Origin: Caldifarciminota bacterium
GTDB taxonomy: Bacteria; Hydrothermota; Tepidihabitantia; B3-TA06
Assembly: GCA_016934635.1 (NCBI GenBank)
Contig: JAFGSK010000003.1
Location: forward strand, 161,718-225,717
DNA: 64,000 nt
Direction of reading: 5' to 3'
Positions within the stretch are counted from its first letter, which is position 1. The number at the start of each line of letters is the position of its first letter. The position numbers and the translations under genes were made by a program. The notes under the pieces are model-generated. The model saw only the letters and a program-made list of their open reading frames with translations. It made no database searches and was not told the DNA's origin. Positions 41,825-50,321 of the stretch are shown here, piece by piece.

Positions 41825-44800
41825 ATGATCAAGGCGCTTCTGCTGCTCGTACTCGCAGGCGGGACAAGAGAGGAGTTCGACCAGGCCGTGGCCGCATTTA
41901 GCATGGGGCTTTACGGCCCGGCCCTTTCCGCCCTGGAGGGACTGCTGCTTGAACCCGAGTTCGAGGAAGCGGACAGCGCTTACCTTATCGCAGGCGAGGC
42001 GGCATTTGAGCTTACCAGATACGAGAAAGCCCTCAGGTATCTAGAAAGTCACCTCGCGGAGGCCACCGAACCCGGGCCAAAATCCCTCGAGAAAGCGGTT
42101 ACATCGGCACTCGAACTCAACCAGGCCTTGAAGGGATATTCTCTCTTTGCCGCCTATCCACGGCAGGCGCTTACCCAGGATACCAAGCTGCGTCTGGCCC
42201 AGGCCCTTACCGACCTTGAGAAATACGCCGAGGCCCGAAACGTATACATGGAGATCGATGACTGCGAAATCCGCCTGGTAGGCGCCAAGATGCTCCTCGA
42301 TGCGGGGCGTCACGATCTGCTCGGTCCATACCTTGCTGACCTCGAACTGACCTGTCCCGAGGTCGCCGAAGAGATACGCAAGCTCCAGTTGGAGCAGTCC
42401 ATAAGCAGGGGAGACAGCCTGGCATCCCTCGAGACAGGTATCGCGATAAAAGATCCCTTCTCAATCGGCGCGGTGGAAGCTCATACCCTTGGCTCGCTCT
42501 TTCAATCCTTTTCGCTTTTCGAGGAGGCGCAGGAATTCTTTTCCTCGGCGGTAAAGCAGCGCCGCTACAACGCGCTCTTGCCTCTGGCCCAGTGCTATGC
42601 CGCATCCGGCGACAACCGCAATGCGGTCAAGACATTTCACGAAGCCCAGGAAAAGCTCAGCCTGTCAGCAGACGATCGGGCTACCCAGGCCAGGGTTCGA
42701 TTGCTTACCGGCGAGGACTACGATGCCAAGTCGCTGGTGGATGCCCGGTTTAGAGGCTTTGACGAGTACAGGTTGGCATTGGAGCTGATCGAGGATGCAT
42801 CGGAATACCTCGTCTACGAGCGGCTGCTTGTCTCAAGCCCCTTTGTTCGGTCCTCCCTGGTACTCAGACGAGCAAGACTGCTTGGTCTGCAGCAAAGATT
42901 TGAAGAGGCATTAATCGAATACGAAAAATACCTCCAGGATGCGCCTTTTGCGAACCAGCGAGACGAAGCCGCACGTGAGGCGGATATTATTATTAACTTC
43001 GAGATCAAGGACGCTGAGGCCGCATTAAAGAAATTCGTTACCGCCGCCACATCGTCGGAAAAAGGCAAGATTCTCTTTGAAGACGCAAAGGATTACGAAG
43101 GGGCTATAGAATTCCTGGATACCGTTTCGACGGCCCAGTCCTTCTACTATTCAGCCCTGTCGTACGAACGCCTGTACGAACGGGACGGCAAGATCAAATA
43201 CCTCGATAAGGCCAGGGAGCGTTACGAGAACCTTTACTGGCAGTTTCCCGAGGACAGACTGGTCGAGGATGCCCTTTACCGCCTTTTCGTAACCGAGATT
43301 CGCGATCCCCTGAAGAGGGTCGACCGGGCCCTGGATTACATCGATCACTACCCTGAAGGTAAATATGCAGACGAGATAACCTTCAGGCTCGGATACGTCG
43401 AGATTGCCCGGGGCGATACGGTGGCCGCCCAGAACGACTGGGAAACCCTTTACCTTACCCGACCCAAAAGCCCGTACAACTATCCTGTCCTTTTCGAGCT
43501 TGCCAGGCTTTCTCAGGCCGCATCGGATACGACCGATGCCGCGGCGAAGTTCTCGTTGATCGTTTCAGTCGCGCCTCACGACACCCTTTACTTCCTTGCC
43601 TTACGTGAGATGGCCCTGCTCGAAGAGTCGAGAGGCCGTAACGTGGAGGCCTTGACGCATTACCGCAGGCTGGCTAAAGAGTGCGAGTATTTTCCTTCCG
43701 AACTCTGGGAGCGAACCTTGGATCTCATCTTTTCCTTGAGACAGTACAAGGAACTGGATTATTTCAGAGGCGTCCTCAAGGATCGGGAATACCTCGATGA
43801 CATAGAATTCTACAAAGATGCGGCAAAGGTCGATGCCAGGGAGGTTGAAAAAAAGGATCTGGAGCGTCTTTTCCGCAACCGACCCGCGGCCCGCAAGGAC
43901 GAGTATCTGTACTGGACAGGTGTAGGAGCGTACGTCGTGGGATACGAGCGCTTGAGCAGGCACCTTCTGGAGCGAGTGGTCTCGGAGGGACATGACTCTC
44001 TCCTTACAGCGAAGGCCGATTTCCTCGTGGCCCAGATTCAGATGCGTATGCCTGAAGATACAACCGAGGTCACAAGTGCGGTCGAAAAATTGAGGAGGCT
44101 TCATGCCAAGAATCCTCATGATACACTCGTCCTCGAACAACTGGTCAGGGCTCTTTACCGTGCAGGTGAATTAGAGGAGGCGGATTCTTTGTGGCGCAAG
44201 CTCGATTACTTGAGCACGGACAAATCCCGGATACTTCTGGAAAAGGTCGCCTGGCTTCTTAATAACCAGAAGGTGGAAGAGGCCGACAGCGTACTTACGT
44301 TCCTTTCCAACGTGCGTACCCTTTGGAAGAACGACCAGTTTCTCTACTACAAGGGGCTTATAGCCGCCATGCAGGGACGGGAAGAGGAAGCGGTGGAGAT
44401 GTTCAAGATGCTGATTTCCGATTTTGAAAAAAGTGAGTTCGTCGGTCTTGCACATTTCAGGTTGGCTACACTGTACCATATCCAGGAGGACTACGACAAC
44501 GCGGTCGCCCATTACCTTGCGGTTCTCGAGTATCCTGATTTGCGTCGCGACGCCCTCGTGAACCTCGCCAAGCTCGAACGCAAGAGGAAGGATTTCGATA
44601 AGGCGGTAGAGTACTTTGAACTTCTCGCGCAGGAGGCTACTTCCCCTGAGGAACGCGGGGAATGGTATCTTGAGATGGGTGTAACCTCCTATCACGCGGC
44701 AGGATACTACCGCTCTATTTCCTACCTCGAGCGCTCGATCGTCTACCTTGAACGGGCCTTACCCCTGGTCTCAGAACAGCGATCTTACCTTTTGTACTGC

Positions 44801-45052
44801 ACCGCACGTTCTTACGCCGGCTTCCTCGACGACGAACATCTCGAGCGTGGCGTGTCGGTATTCCTGCAGTGTCACGACGAGTTCCCTCAGGATCAATGGG
44901 GACTCGAGTGCTGGTTTCAGGCAGGCGTAGGTTACCTCGAACTCGAACAGCCGGATAAGGCAAAAGAGATATTTACGGCCATTCTCAACTCAAGGGGGGA
45001 AGACGATCCCTTCGGGATGCGGGCCAGGGAAGAACTGGACAAACTCGAGTGA
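41825..45052 (+). CDS. Very large TPR-repeat protein, probably periplasmic
   Basis: The 1075-residue protein starts with a short hydrophobic signal (MIKALLLLVLAGG) and then consists almost entirely of tetratricopeptide-like helical repeats, for example 'AYLIAGEAAFELTRYEKALRYLESHLAE' and 'FVGLAHFRLATLYHIQEDYDNAVAHYLAVL'. TPR proteins are scaffolds; the length and signal suggest a periplasmic or outer-membrane assembly or trafficking role like BamD or gliding-type components. No catalytic motif was seen. The start ATG at 41825 is 12 bases after fabG. Confidence 0.75.
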   Translation: MIKALLLLVLAGGTREEFDQAVAAFSMGLYGPALSALEGLLLEPEFEEADSAYLIAGEAAFELTRYEKALRYLESHLAEATEPGPKSLEKAVTSALELNQALKGYSLFAAYPRQALTQDTKLRLAQALTDLEKYAEARNVYMEIDDCEIRLVGAKMLLDAGRHDLLGPYLADLELTCPEVAEEIRKLQLEQSISRGDSLASLETGIAIKDPFSIGAVEAHTLGSLFQSFSLFEEAQEFFSSAVKQRRYNALLPLAQCYAASGDNRNAVKTFHEAQEKLSLSADDRATQARVRLLTGEDYDAKSLVDARFRGFDEYRLALELIEDASEYLVYERLLVSSPFVRSSLVLRRARLLGLQQRFEEALIEYEKYLQDAPFANQRDEAAREADIIINFEIKDAEAALKKFVTAATSSEKGKILFEDAKDYEGAIEFLDTVSTAQSFYYSALSYERLYERDGKIKYLDKARERYENLYWQFPEDRLVEDALYRLFVTEIRDPLKRVDRALDYIDHYPEGKYADEITFRLGYVEIARGDTVAAQNDWETLYLTRPKSPYNYPVLFELARLSQAASDTTDAAAKFSLIVSVAPHDTLYFLALREMALLEESRGRNVEALTHYRRLAKECEYFPSELWERTLDLIFSLRQYKELDYFRGVLKDREYLDDIEFYKDAAKVDAREVEKKDLERLFRNRPAARKDEYLYWTGVGAYVVGYERLSRHLLERVVSEGHDSLLTAKADFLVAQIQMRMPEDTTEVTSAVEKLRRLHAKNPHDTLVLEQLVRALYRAGELEEADSLWRKLDYLSTDKSRILLEKVAWLLNNQKVEEADSVLTFLSNVRTLWKNDQFLYYKGLIAAMQGREEEAVEMFKMLISDFEKSEFVGLAHFRLATLYHIQEDYDNAVAHYLAVLEYPDLRRDALVNLAKLERKRKDFDKAVEYFELLAQEATSPEERGEWYLEMGVTSYHAAGYYRSISYLERSIVYLERALPLVSEQRSYLLYCTARSYAGFLDDEHLERGVSVFLQCHDEFPQDQWGLECWFQAGVGYLELEQPDKAKEIFTAILNSRGEDDPFGMRAREELDKLE

Positions 45053-45080
45053 GGGCGTATAGTCCATTCAGGTTTTATGC

Positions 45081-45110
45081 TTGACCTTGAGCCTTCGTTA
45101 CTCATAATAT
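45081..45110 (+). promoter_or_regulatory. Possible promoter of the secreted propeller gene
   Basis: TTGACC (45081-45086) and TAATAT (45105-45110) with an 18-base spacer, followed by a leader with GGGTTATACCC and GAAGGGAGAG before the ATG at 45169. Confidence 0.4.
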
Positions 45111-45168
45111 CAAAAACCGTCACTAGGATAACCGCAAACAGGATGGGTTATACCCATCGAAGGGAGAG

Positions 45169-47421
45169 ATGATGTTCGCAATCGCGCTGATCCTTGTTTC
45201 AGGCCTGAACCTGGAGCGGGTGGAATGGGAAAGCCTGCTCAATGCAAACTTCATTTACGACATTGCACCGACCGTGGACGGGGCGTGGTGTGCAACCAAT
45301 GGAGGCGTGAGGTTCTTTTCTTTAGCCGACTCTTCGTTCACCGTGTCTTATACCAACGTCGACGGCCTGCCTCACAACACGTGCAGATCGCTGGCGCTCA
45401 CCGGATCTGGCGAGTTGTGGGTCGGAACCGACAGGGGGCTGGCCCTGATTGACGCCGCGTCCGGCAAAGTCCTTGCCTACCCTTATATCGAGGATTCGGT
45501 CCATTCGCTCGCTCTACTCAACGATACGCTTGCCGTAGCCAGGTCAACGGACGTATATCTCATAGATACGAGAGGAACCACCGGCTATTTCGACGACGAT
45601 TTACTGGCAATACCACAGCCCCTTGCAGATCGCGGCGCACGTGTAATTTGCTGGTTTAGGGGGGATCTGTGGATGGGTGCAGAGGACGGTCTCAGGCGCT
45701 ACGATCCTTCGACCGACCAGGTCAGCGTTGCCGGCGGCTTAAGCTCCAAGATTATCCGGGACCTCGACCCGGCTGACTCGCTCAACGTACTTACGAGCAA
45801 GGGGGTTGCAAGATTCACCGAGTCGGGGAGCAGTTTCAGGCAGGTTTTCTCGTTCGATGATGAATTGCCGTCGGTTACCTCTGGGGCTTCAGTCGCCGAT
45901 ACCATCTACGTGTCGGCCACCGACGTGGTCAACGAAGAATATGGCTACCAGCGTTTGATTCGCTACGTTGAATCCCAAGACTCCATCGATTATCGCGGGT
46001 TTTGGATCGATACCCCGGCGGGCGAGAAGAGGGGTTGGGCCTGGAATTTGCAGGTTGTCCGCCCTGATGACCAGGGCAGGATATGGGTCGGTCTTGGAAG
46101 CGGCTCGAGGTACTCGGGTGACGGCCTGGTGGTCTGGGACGGCGAATGGAAGACCGTATGGGACGGGTCCCAGAGCTTCGACTGCAAGGGCTTGAACTCC
46201 AACCTGGTCGGGAATCTGCTCCTGGACGGCAACGGTAATCTATGGGTAGTCCATTACCTGGGTGAGTTCAGTGGGGTGACGCGCTATACGGCTGAGAAGG
46301 AATGGTGGAACATAATTTCGTTCGCTGTAACCTCTTCGGGCGATACGGTTCCTTTTGACTACTCTTCGCGGGTCAGCGACGTGGATTCCAAAGGCAGGGC
46401 GCTTTTCGGTACCTGGTGGACGAATACGGCGGTGGTGCGTTACGATCCTTCAACCGAGATATGGGACTCCTACGACTGGGGCGAGGGAGCCGCGCGCAAT
46501 ATCGTTTCCTGGCTCGCCGTGGACCCTCTTGACCGCATCTGGGTCGCGCATTTCGGATCGAACGAGATGATGAGCGTTCTTTCTCCCGAGCTTGATCGTG
46601 TAGTCGCCGAGATTCCCTGGCCCTACGGCGAGGTCTACTCCCTTGCGTTCGATGCCCGTAATGAGGCGGTCTGGGCCGCGACGACCGCGGGTCTACTGGC
46701 GATACATACCGAAGATTTCACCAACAGTCCGGGAACCGGGGAGTTTCGCTACGAGATAGCCGACAAGATCGTCTGGGACGTGGTGACCGACGGCGCGGAC
46801 GGCGTATGGGGCGTGACCCCTGAAGGTGCGTTCCACTGGACTCCCGAAGAAGTGATATGGTATACCGCAGGCAACTCTCCCATACCTTCGAACGATCTGG
46901 TATCGGTGGAGCGGGACCCCTGGGGCAGGATTTACTTCCTTACCCGGTACGACGGGATCGCGGCTTACGATCCTGCAGAAGCGGCATACGATACCTCAGC
47001 TTCCCTGTGGCAGGTGATTTCCAAGGAGAACAGCTCGCTCATACCCGGCTTTGAGTACACCTGGATAGACGCCGATCGAACCGGTCGCCTGGCCGTTGGA
47101 ACAAAGGGCGGCGGGGTATCGGTAGCAACTTTGCCCGCGCCTTCCGATTCTCTCAGGCAAAGCGTTTCCGTGTATCCCAATCCCTGTTACGCGCAGTTGG
47201 GCTTGCCCGTGCGCTTTACGCCGCTCGATGACGCCGAGGCGGTTACGGTTTACACCCTGGCAGGGGAAAGGGTTCGGCACATACCACAAACCGAGTTCGT
47301 GCGCGTCCAGGGCGCGCTTCAAGCCGAACTCGACGTCTCCAACCTTGCCGCCGGGCTTTACATAGCGGCGGTGCGCTTTGCCGACCGCACGGAGAGGGTG
47401 AAGTTCGTGGTGATGCGGTAG
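45169..47421 (+). CDS. Secreted two-component-regulator-type propeller with C-terminal sorting tail
   Basis: The 750-residue protein has a signal-like N-terminus (MMFAIALILVSG), about ten propeller blades of the type 'LWVGTDRGLALIDAASG', 'LWMGAEDGLRRYDPS' and 'VWAATTAGLLAI' (two-component regulator propellers without a kinase), and a tail of about 80 residues with 'VSVYPNPC', 'TLAGERVRHI' and 'GLYIAAVRFADRTERVKFVVMR', the T9SS/FlgD sorting type. It probably binds ligand at the cell surface. The start ATG at 45169 follows AAGGGAGAG. Confidence 0.75.
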   Translation: MMFAIALILVSGLNLERVEWESLLNANFIYDIAPTVDGAWCATNGGVRFFSLADSSFTVSYTNVDGLPHNTCRSLALTGSGELWVGTDRGLALIDAASGKVLAYPYIEDSVHSLALLNDTLAVARSTDVYLIDTRGTTGYFDDDLLAIPQPLADRGARVICWFRGDLWMGAEDGLRRYDPSTDQVSVAGGLSSKIIRDLDPADSLNVLTSKGVARFTESGSSFRQVFSFDDELPSVTSGASVADTIYVSATDVVNEEYGYQRLIRYVESQDSIDYRGFWIDTPAGEKRGWAWNLQVVRPDDQGRIWVGLGSGSRYSGDGLVVWDGEWKTVWDGSQSFDCKGLNSNLVGNLLLDGNGNLWVVHYLGEFSGVTRYTAEKEWWNIISFAVTSSGDTVPFDYSSRVSDVDSKGRALFGTWWTNTAVVRYDPSTEIWDSYDWGEGAARNIVSWLAVDPLDRIWVAHFGSNEMMSVLSPELDRVVAEIPWPYGEVYSLAFDARNEAVWAATTAGLLAIHTEDFTNSPGTGEFRYEIADKIVWDVVTDGADGVWGVTPEGAFHWTPEEVIWYTAGNSPIPSNDLVSVERDPWGRIYFLTRYDGIAAYDPAEAAYDTSASLWQVISKENSSLIPGFEYTWIDADRTGRLAVGTKGGGVSVATLPAPSDSLRQSVSVYPNPCYAQLGLPVRFTPLDDAEAVTVYTLAGERVRHIPQTEFVRVQGALQAELDVSNLAAGLYIAAVRFADRTERVKFVVMR

Positions 47422-47501
47422 GAGCGGTTTCAGCCGATATTAAAAAGACTTTATTAGCCAACAAAACAAAGGATTGAGTTAAGCGATTGATAAGATGGGG
47501 G

Positions 47502-47530
47502 TTGACAAATATAAATCAACCCGATATAAT
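47502..47530 (+). promoter_or_regulatory. Consensus promoter of the membrane nuclease-like gene
   Basis: Perfect TTGACA (47502-47507), a 17-base spacer, and perfect TATAAT (47525-47530), with AAGGAGGG before the ATG at 47563. Confidence 0.85.
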
Positions 47531-47562
47531 TAGATAAAAACAATAATAACAAGGAGGGTTTT

Positions 47563-48774
47563 ATGGAAATCTTCAGTTCTATAATTACAGGTGTATTCAT
47601 GGTTCTCTCTGCAGTAGTAGGTGGTGTTATTGCCTTAATAATCAATCAGCTTTCTAGAGGGGAATCTATTTTTGGAGTATCGGGGAAAGGAAATACTCCA
47701 AGAAAAGCAAAGGCCTTGTATAAGAAATGGAAAAAGACAATCGACAATGTTGTTTCTAAAGAAGGCACCCCAGGGTCTTATGATACAGATACACTTCTTG
47801 AGATAAAGGCTAAGAGGTATAGGCTACAAGCAGATGGACTATGTTGTTCATCAAAAATGTTTAACCGCCTAAAGGCAGCATATCTTTATACAGCGGCTGC
47901 TTATGCCTCGTATAAAAGAGGAGCCGCAGGGAATCATGAAGCTGGACAATGCTATCATTTTGCGGGCTTCGAGTTCTGGAGGTTAGGTCACCTTAACCCC
48001 GCAGGCAGATGTTACAAGTGGTCAGGGGATATATTTGTGAATAATAAGGAATTCCACGAAGCCATTAGAGCCTATAGAGGGGCGATAAGGGTTTTTCAAG
48101 AGGCAGGTTATAGTGAAATTGTTGATATCTTGAAGAATAAAGAAAATGATGTGATATATAAAACAGGTACTTTGATTAGGCCATGGTGGGACAAAAAAGG
48201 CGATTTTTTTGGCCAGTTAACTTCTGATACAATAAATGACGAACAAGAAGGACAGGAAGAACAAGTCGAACAGAGAGAACAGGTTGAGCAGGAAGAACAA
48301 GTCGAACAGAAGGAACAGGACGAGGAGGTAGAGCAAGTTGAGCAGGAAAGACAAGAAGGACAAGAAGAACAGATAGAAAAATTACTCGATTTTATTAAAG
48401 CAAATCTACGCCCCGCATTTTTCAAACCTCCTGAGATAGAAACAGAGATTCAGAATCAGTTAGAGGTTATTTTTAACACTCAATCCTTTGATTTCCAACG
48501 TGAAAAAATTACTATTCCTTATTCCGTTAAATGTTATACGCCTGATTTTACTTTCAATTCTCTGAGCCTTGCACTAGAAGTAAAACTATGCAAAACTCCG
48601 GATAGAGAGAAACGAATAGTAGAGGAAATTAACTCAGACATACCAGCGTATCAGACTCAGTACCGAAATCTAATATTCGTAGTATACGATTTTCAAATTA
48701 TTCGAGACGAAGCAAAATTTAAATCAAGTATTGAGAGTAATTCAAATGTATATGTGGTGATTGTTAAGCATTAG
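47563..48774 (+). CDS. Membrane-anchored TPR/SNAP-like protein fused to a DpnII/MboI-type PD-(D/E)XK nuclease domain
   Basis: The 403-residue protein has one N-terminal transmembrane helix (about 8-28), a helical TPR domain resembling alpha-SNAP (about 75-195, 'AGQCYHFAGFEFWRLGHLNPAGRCYKW'), an E/Q-rich linker (about 227-270), then a C-terminal nuclease-like domain: P327-D328-F with E339-V340-K341 ten residues on, which fits PD-X10-EXK of the DpnII-MboI/REase fold, followed by a 'LIFVVYDF' strand. If active it would be a membrane-tethered DNA endonuclease. The gene is AT-rich relative to neighbours, suggesting transfer. The start ATG at 47563 follows AAGGAGGGTTTT. A defence effector is a plausible reading. 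Confidence 0.7.
   Translation: MEIFSSIITGVFMVLSAVVGGVIALIINQLSRGESIFGVSGKGNTPRKAKALYKKWKKTIDNVVSKEGTPGSYDTDTLLEIKAKRYRLQADGLCCSSKMFNRLKAAYLYTAAAYASYKRGAAGNHEAGQCYHFAGFEFWRLGHLNPAGRCYKWSGDIFVNNKEFHEAIRAYRGAIRVFQEAGYSEIVDILKNKENDVIYKTGTLIRPWWDKKGDFFGQLTSDTINDEQEGQEEQVEQREQVEQEEQVEQKEQDEEVEQVEQERQEGQEEQIEKLLDFIKANLRPAFFKPPEIETEIQNQLEVIFNTQSFDFQREKITIPYSVKCYTPDFTFNSLSLALEVKLCKTPDREKRIVEEINSDIPAYQTQYRNLIFVVYDFQIIRDEAKFKSSIESNSNVYVVIVKH
48240..48372 (+). repeat. Low-complexity E/Q-rich repeat within the nuclease-like gene
   Basis: Runs of GAACAA/GAACAG/GAGCAG codons repeat in 15-30 bp units and encode a (E/V)(E/Q)QVEQ-type linker between the helical and nuclease domains. Confidence 0.8.
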
Positions 48775-48802
48775 TTTAATAGGTATTTCTTGAGGATAGC
48801 AC

Positions 48803-49015
48803 CTATTTGCCCTTCTCTTCTAAAGCTTTCAAGCGTTTATTAAGGTCACAAGCTACTTGTACTATTATTGAGAGTGTCACGGTTATAATAGCTTTATCTA
48901 CATGGACGTTCCCGTGCTCATCAGCTTGCTCTTCAGCCATCTTAAGTCCTTTCTCGACTGCTTTTGCTAAGGCGGGGTACTCCTTAGCTATTTCTTCTAA
49001 CTTCGCGTTATCCAT
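48803..49015 (-). CDS. Small helical protein of unknown function
   Basis: The 70-residue protein has an amphipathic N-terminal helix (NAKLEEIAKEYPALAKAVEK), a hydrophobic central stretch (IITVTLSIIVQVA) and a basic C-terminal coiled-coil-like tail. No family was recognised. The start ATG at 49015 follows TAGGAGAAAAA; a start at 49042 is rejected because it lies within the leader and leaves no ribosome site. The accessory setting next to restriction-like genes suggests a mobile-region gene. Confidence 0.55.
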   Translation of the reverse strand: MDNAKLEEIAKEYPALAKAVEKGLKMAEEQADEHGNVHVDKAIITVTLSIIVQVACDLNKRLKALEEKGK

Positions 49016-49045
49016 TTTTTCTCCTAGGTTGTAATCCTTCATTTG

Positions 49046-49074
49046 AGTTTATGCAGTACTCAGTATTATGTCAA
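49046..49074 (-). promoter_or_regulatory. Promoter of the small helical protein gene
   Basis: TTGACA (49069-49074) and TAAACT (49046-49051) on the minus strand have a 17-base spacer. Confidence 0.6.
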
Positions 49075-49145
49075 TCTTCGATATGAAGTATCATTTTCAA
49101 AACAAAGTTCTTAGGTGCTGACCTTCAGGTCGGCCCGAATTGAAC

Positions 49146-49655
49146 TTAGATAAGATCAATCCCTAATACATAGATTGGAACCTGTATTGCACTTTTAAAG
49201 TGTGGGAGGTATCGTATTATTTTTTCGTAAGTAAGACTTCCTCCCCAATTTTGGTTAAAGTCTTTACCCATTCGTTTCTGAAAGTCCTTTGTAGTCGCAA
49301 CGTAAATCCCTACGTCGATTTTATCAAGACCGGAGTATGAAGCAACTTGAAATTTGAGGAGGTCTATTCCAAGAAAAGAAGAATGTCCAAAGCCTACTTC
49401 TATACCAACTCGTTGTTTTAAGAAATCCATTTTCGCTGCAGGGTCCCCTGGTTCATCGAATACAGGACTTTCAGACTCCCATCCTTTCTCGGTGAAAAGC
49501 TTCAGGAGAATCTCATTGAAATTCGGTCGGGACAGTGATGGAATATTGATCTCGGGGTTGGTCAAAATCTGTTCGACTTCTTGTTTGATTGCCAGCTTAC
49601 TGTTTAGAACCTGCTCAGCAAAACGGTAAGAAAAATGACATAAGCTTAACTTCAT
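49146..49655 (-). CDS. BglII/BstYI-family restriction endonuclease-like protein
   Basis: The 169-residue protein resembles BglII-type endonucleases, which cut palindromic DNA: 'KMDFLKQRVGIEVGFG' carries Asp77 and Glu86 at the D-x8-E spacing of BglII (Asp84, Glu93), followed by 'LLKFQVASYSGLDKIDVGIYVATT'. BglII has Gln two residues after the Glu (E-V-Q), whereas here it is Gly (E-V-G), so activity may be altered or absent. No methyltransferase gene is adjacent. The start ATG at 49655 follows CAGGAGGTATT. It has its own promoter. Confidence 0.75.
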   Translation of the reverse strand: MKLSLCHFSYRFAEQVLNSKLAIKQEVEQILTNPEINIPSLSRPNFNEILLKLFTEKGWESESPVFDEPGDPAAKMDFLKQRVGIEVGFGHSSFLGIDLLKFQVASYSGLDKIDVGIYVATTKDFQKRMGKDFNQNWGGSLTYEKIIRYLPHFKSAIQVPIYVLGIDLI

Positions 49656-49670
49656 AATACCTCCTGAATC

Positions 49671-49698
49671 AATTTATTCATAACGGTGCCTTTGTCAA
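49671..49698 (-). promoter_or_regulatory. Promoter of the BglII-like gene
   Basis: TTGACA (49693-49698) and TAAATT (49671-49676) on the minus strand have a 16-base spacer. Confidence 0.6.
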
Positions 49699-49888
49699 GC
49701 CAACGCTCATCTTTTTGGATCCAAGTCCGAGCAATACAGACCAGCTTGACGCGTAACACTCAAACCTGCCGTGTTCTTCCCTTTCCACCCCGAATCTCGA
49801 CTTCGTCGAGCTTTTAGAAGTTCGCTTTGCGAACTTCATCAAAGTTGCCGTCAGCCGGTAGCTGTTAGCCGTAGGCTGTAAGGAATGT

Positions 49889-49983
49889 CCCTCTTTTGTC
49901 CTACTTCTCTCAGAATTTGTCCCATTTTTGGGGTACTTTTGGGGGTCTTTTGTCCCCCTTTTGTCCCGCTTTTGTCCCACTTA
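49889..49983. repeat. Array of TTTTGTCCC repeats
   Basis: Plus-strand variants of CNTTTTGTCCC recur at least five times in about 95 bases, including ctcttttgtccta, aatttgtcccat, tcttttgtcccc, ccttttgtcccg and gcttttgtccca. A GGGGTACTTTTGGGGGTC segment interrupts them. No function is known to me. Confidence 0.8.
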
Positions 49984-50084
49984 TTTTTGACGTGTTGGAT
50001 ATAACCCTGACGGCATCGCGCATACGCTTCGTTCAAATCGTGCCACGCAGCGCGTTAAAAATTGTGAACAACCAAATGTGGACA

Positions 50085-50300
50085 TGTGGATAAAGTTTAA
50101 CTACCCACGCGGGCGGAAAACCCAAAGCCCTGCAGGTCTTGTCAGGCTTAGGCTAGCGCGGGCAAACCCTTCAACCCCAAATCTCATAATATGCGGCTAA
50201 GCACGGTGTCTTAAGTTCAGCCCTTCTGGGGCTTGACAAATTCCCAGGATTATTGTAAAATATTATAGTAAAAACTGAGAAATTAACGTATTGTGGATAA
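50085..50300. promoter_or_regulatory. Two perfect DnaA-box-like sites
   Basis: TGTGGATAA (reverse complement of the DnaA box TTATCCACA) is found at 50085-50093 and at 50292-50300. A near match TGTGGACAT lies beside the first at 50077-50085. The second overlaps the leader of the OmpA gene. They could mark DnaA-regulated transcription or part of an origin. Confidence 0.45.
50233..50261 (+). promoter_or_regulatory. Promoter of the OmpA-like gene
   Basis: TTGACA (50233-50238), a 17-base spacer, and TAAAAT (50256-50261), with a leader containing a TGTGGATAA box and AAGGAGG. Confidence 0.7.
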
Positions 50301-50321
50301 CTTTGTAAGGAGGCTTACATT

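Larger units (their letters stand above)
49656..50321. other. 660-bp non-coding gap with repeats and DnaA-box-like sites
   Basis: No credible gene is seen. It contains an imperfect palindrome AAGTTCGCTTTGCGAACTT (49818-49836), a TTTTGTCCC repeat array (about 49889-49983), TGTGGATAA boxes at 50085-50093 and 50292-50300 (reverse complement TTATCCACA), and a GTTAGCCG-type repeat (about 49847-49883). An open frame on the minus strand (49678-49980) is not supported as a gene. Confidence 0.5.

Noticed and set aside
49678..49980. Minus-strand open frame of 100 codons in the 49.7-50.3 kb gap
   Set aside because: Its translation is dominated by the repeat array (GTKDPQKYPKNGT-type) and has no strand/helix pattern or ribosome site, so it is taken as repeat sequence.
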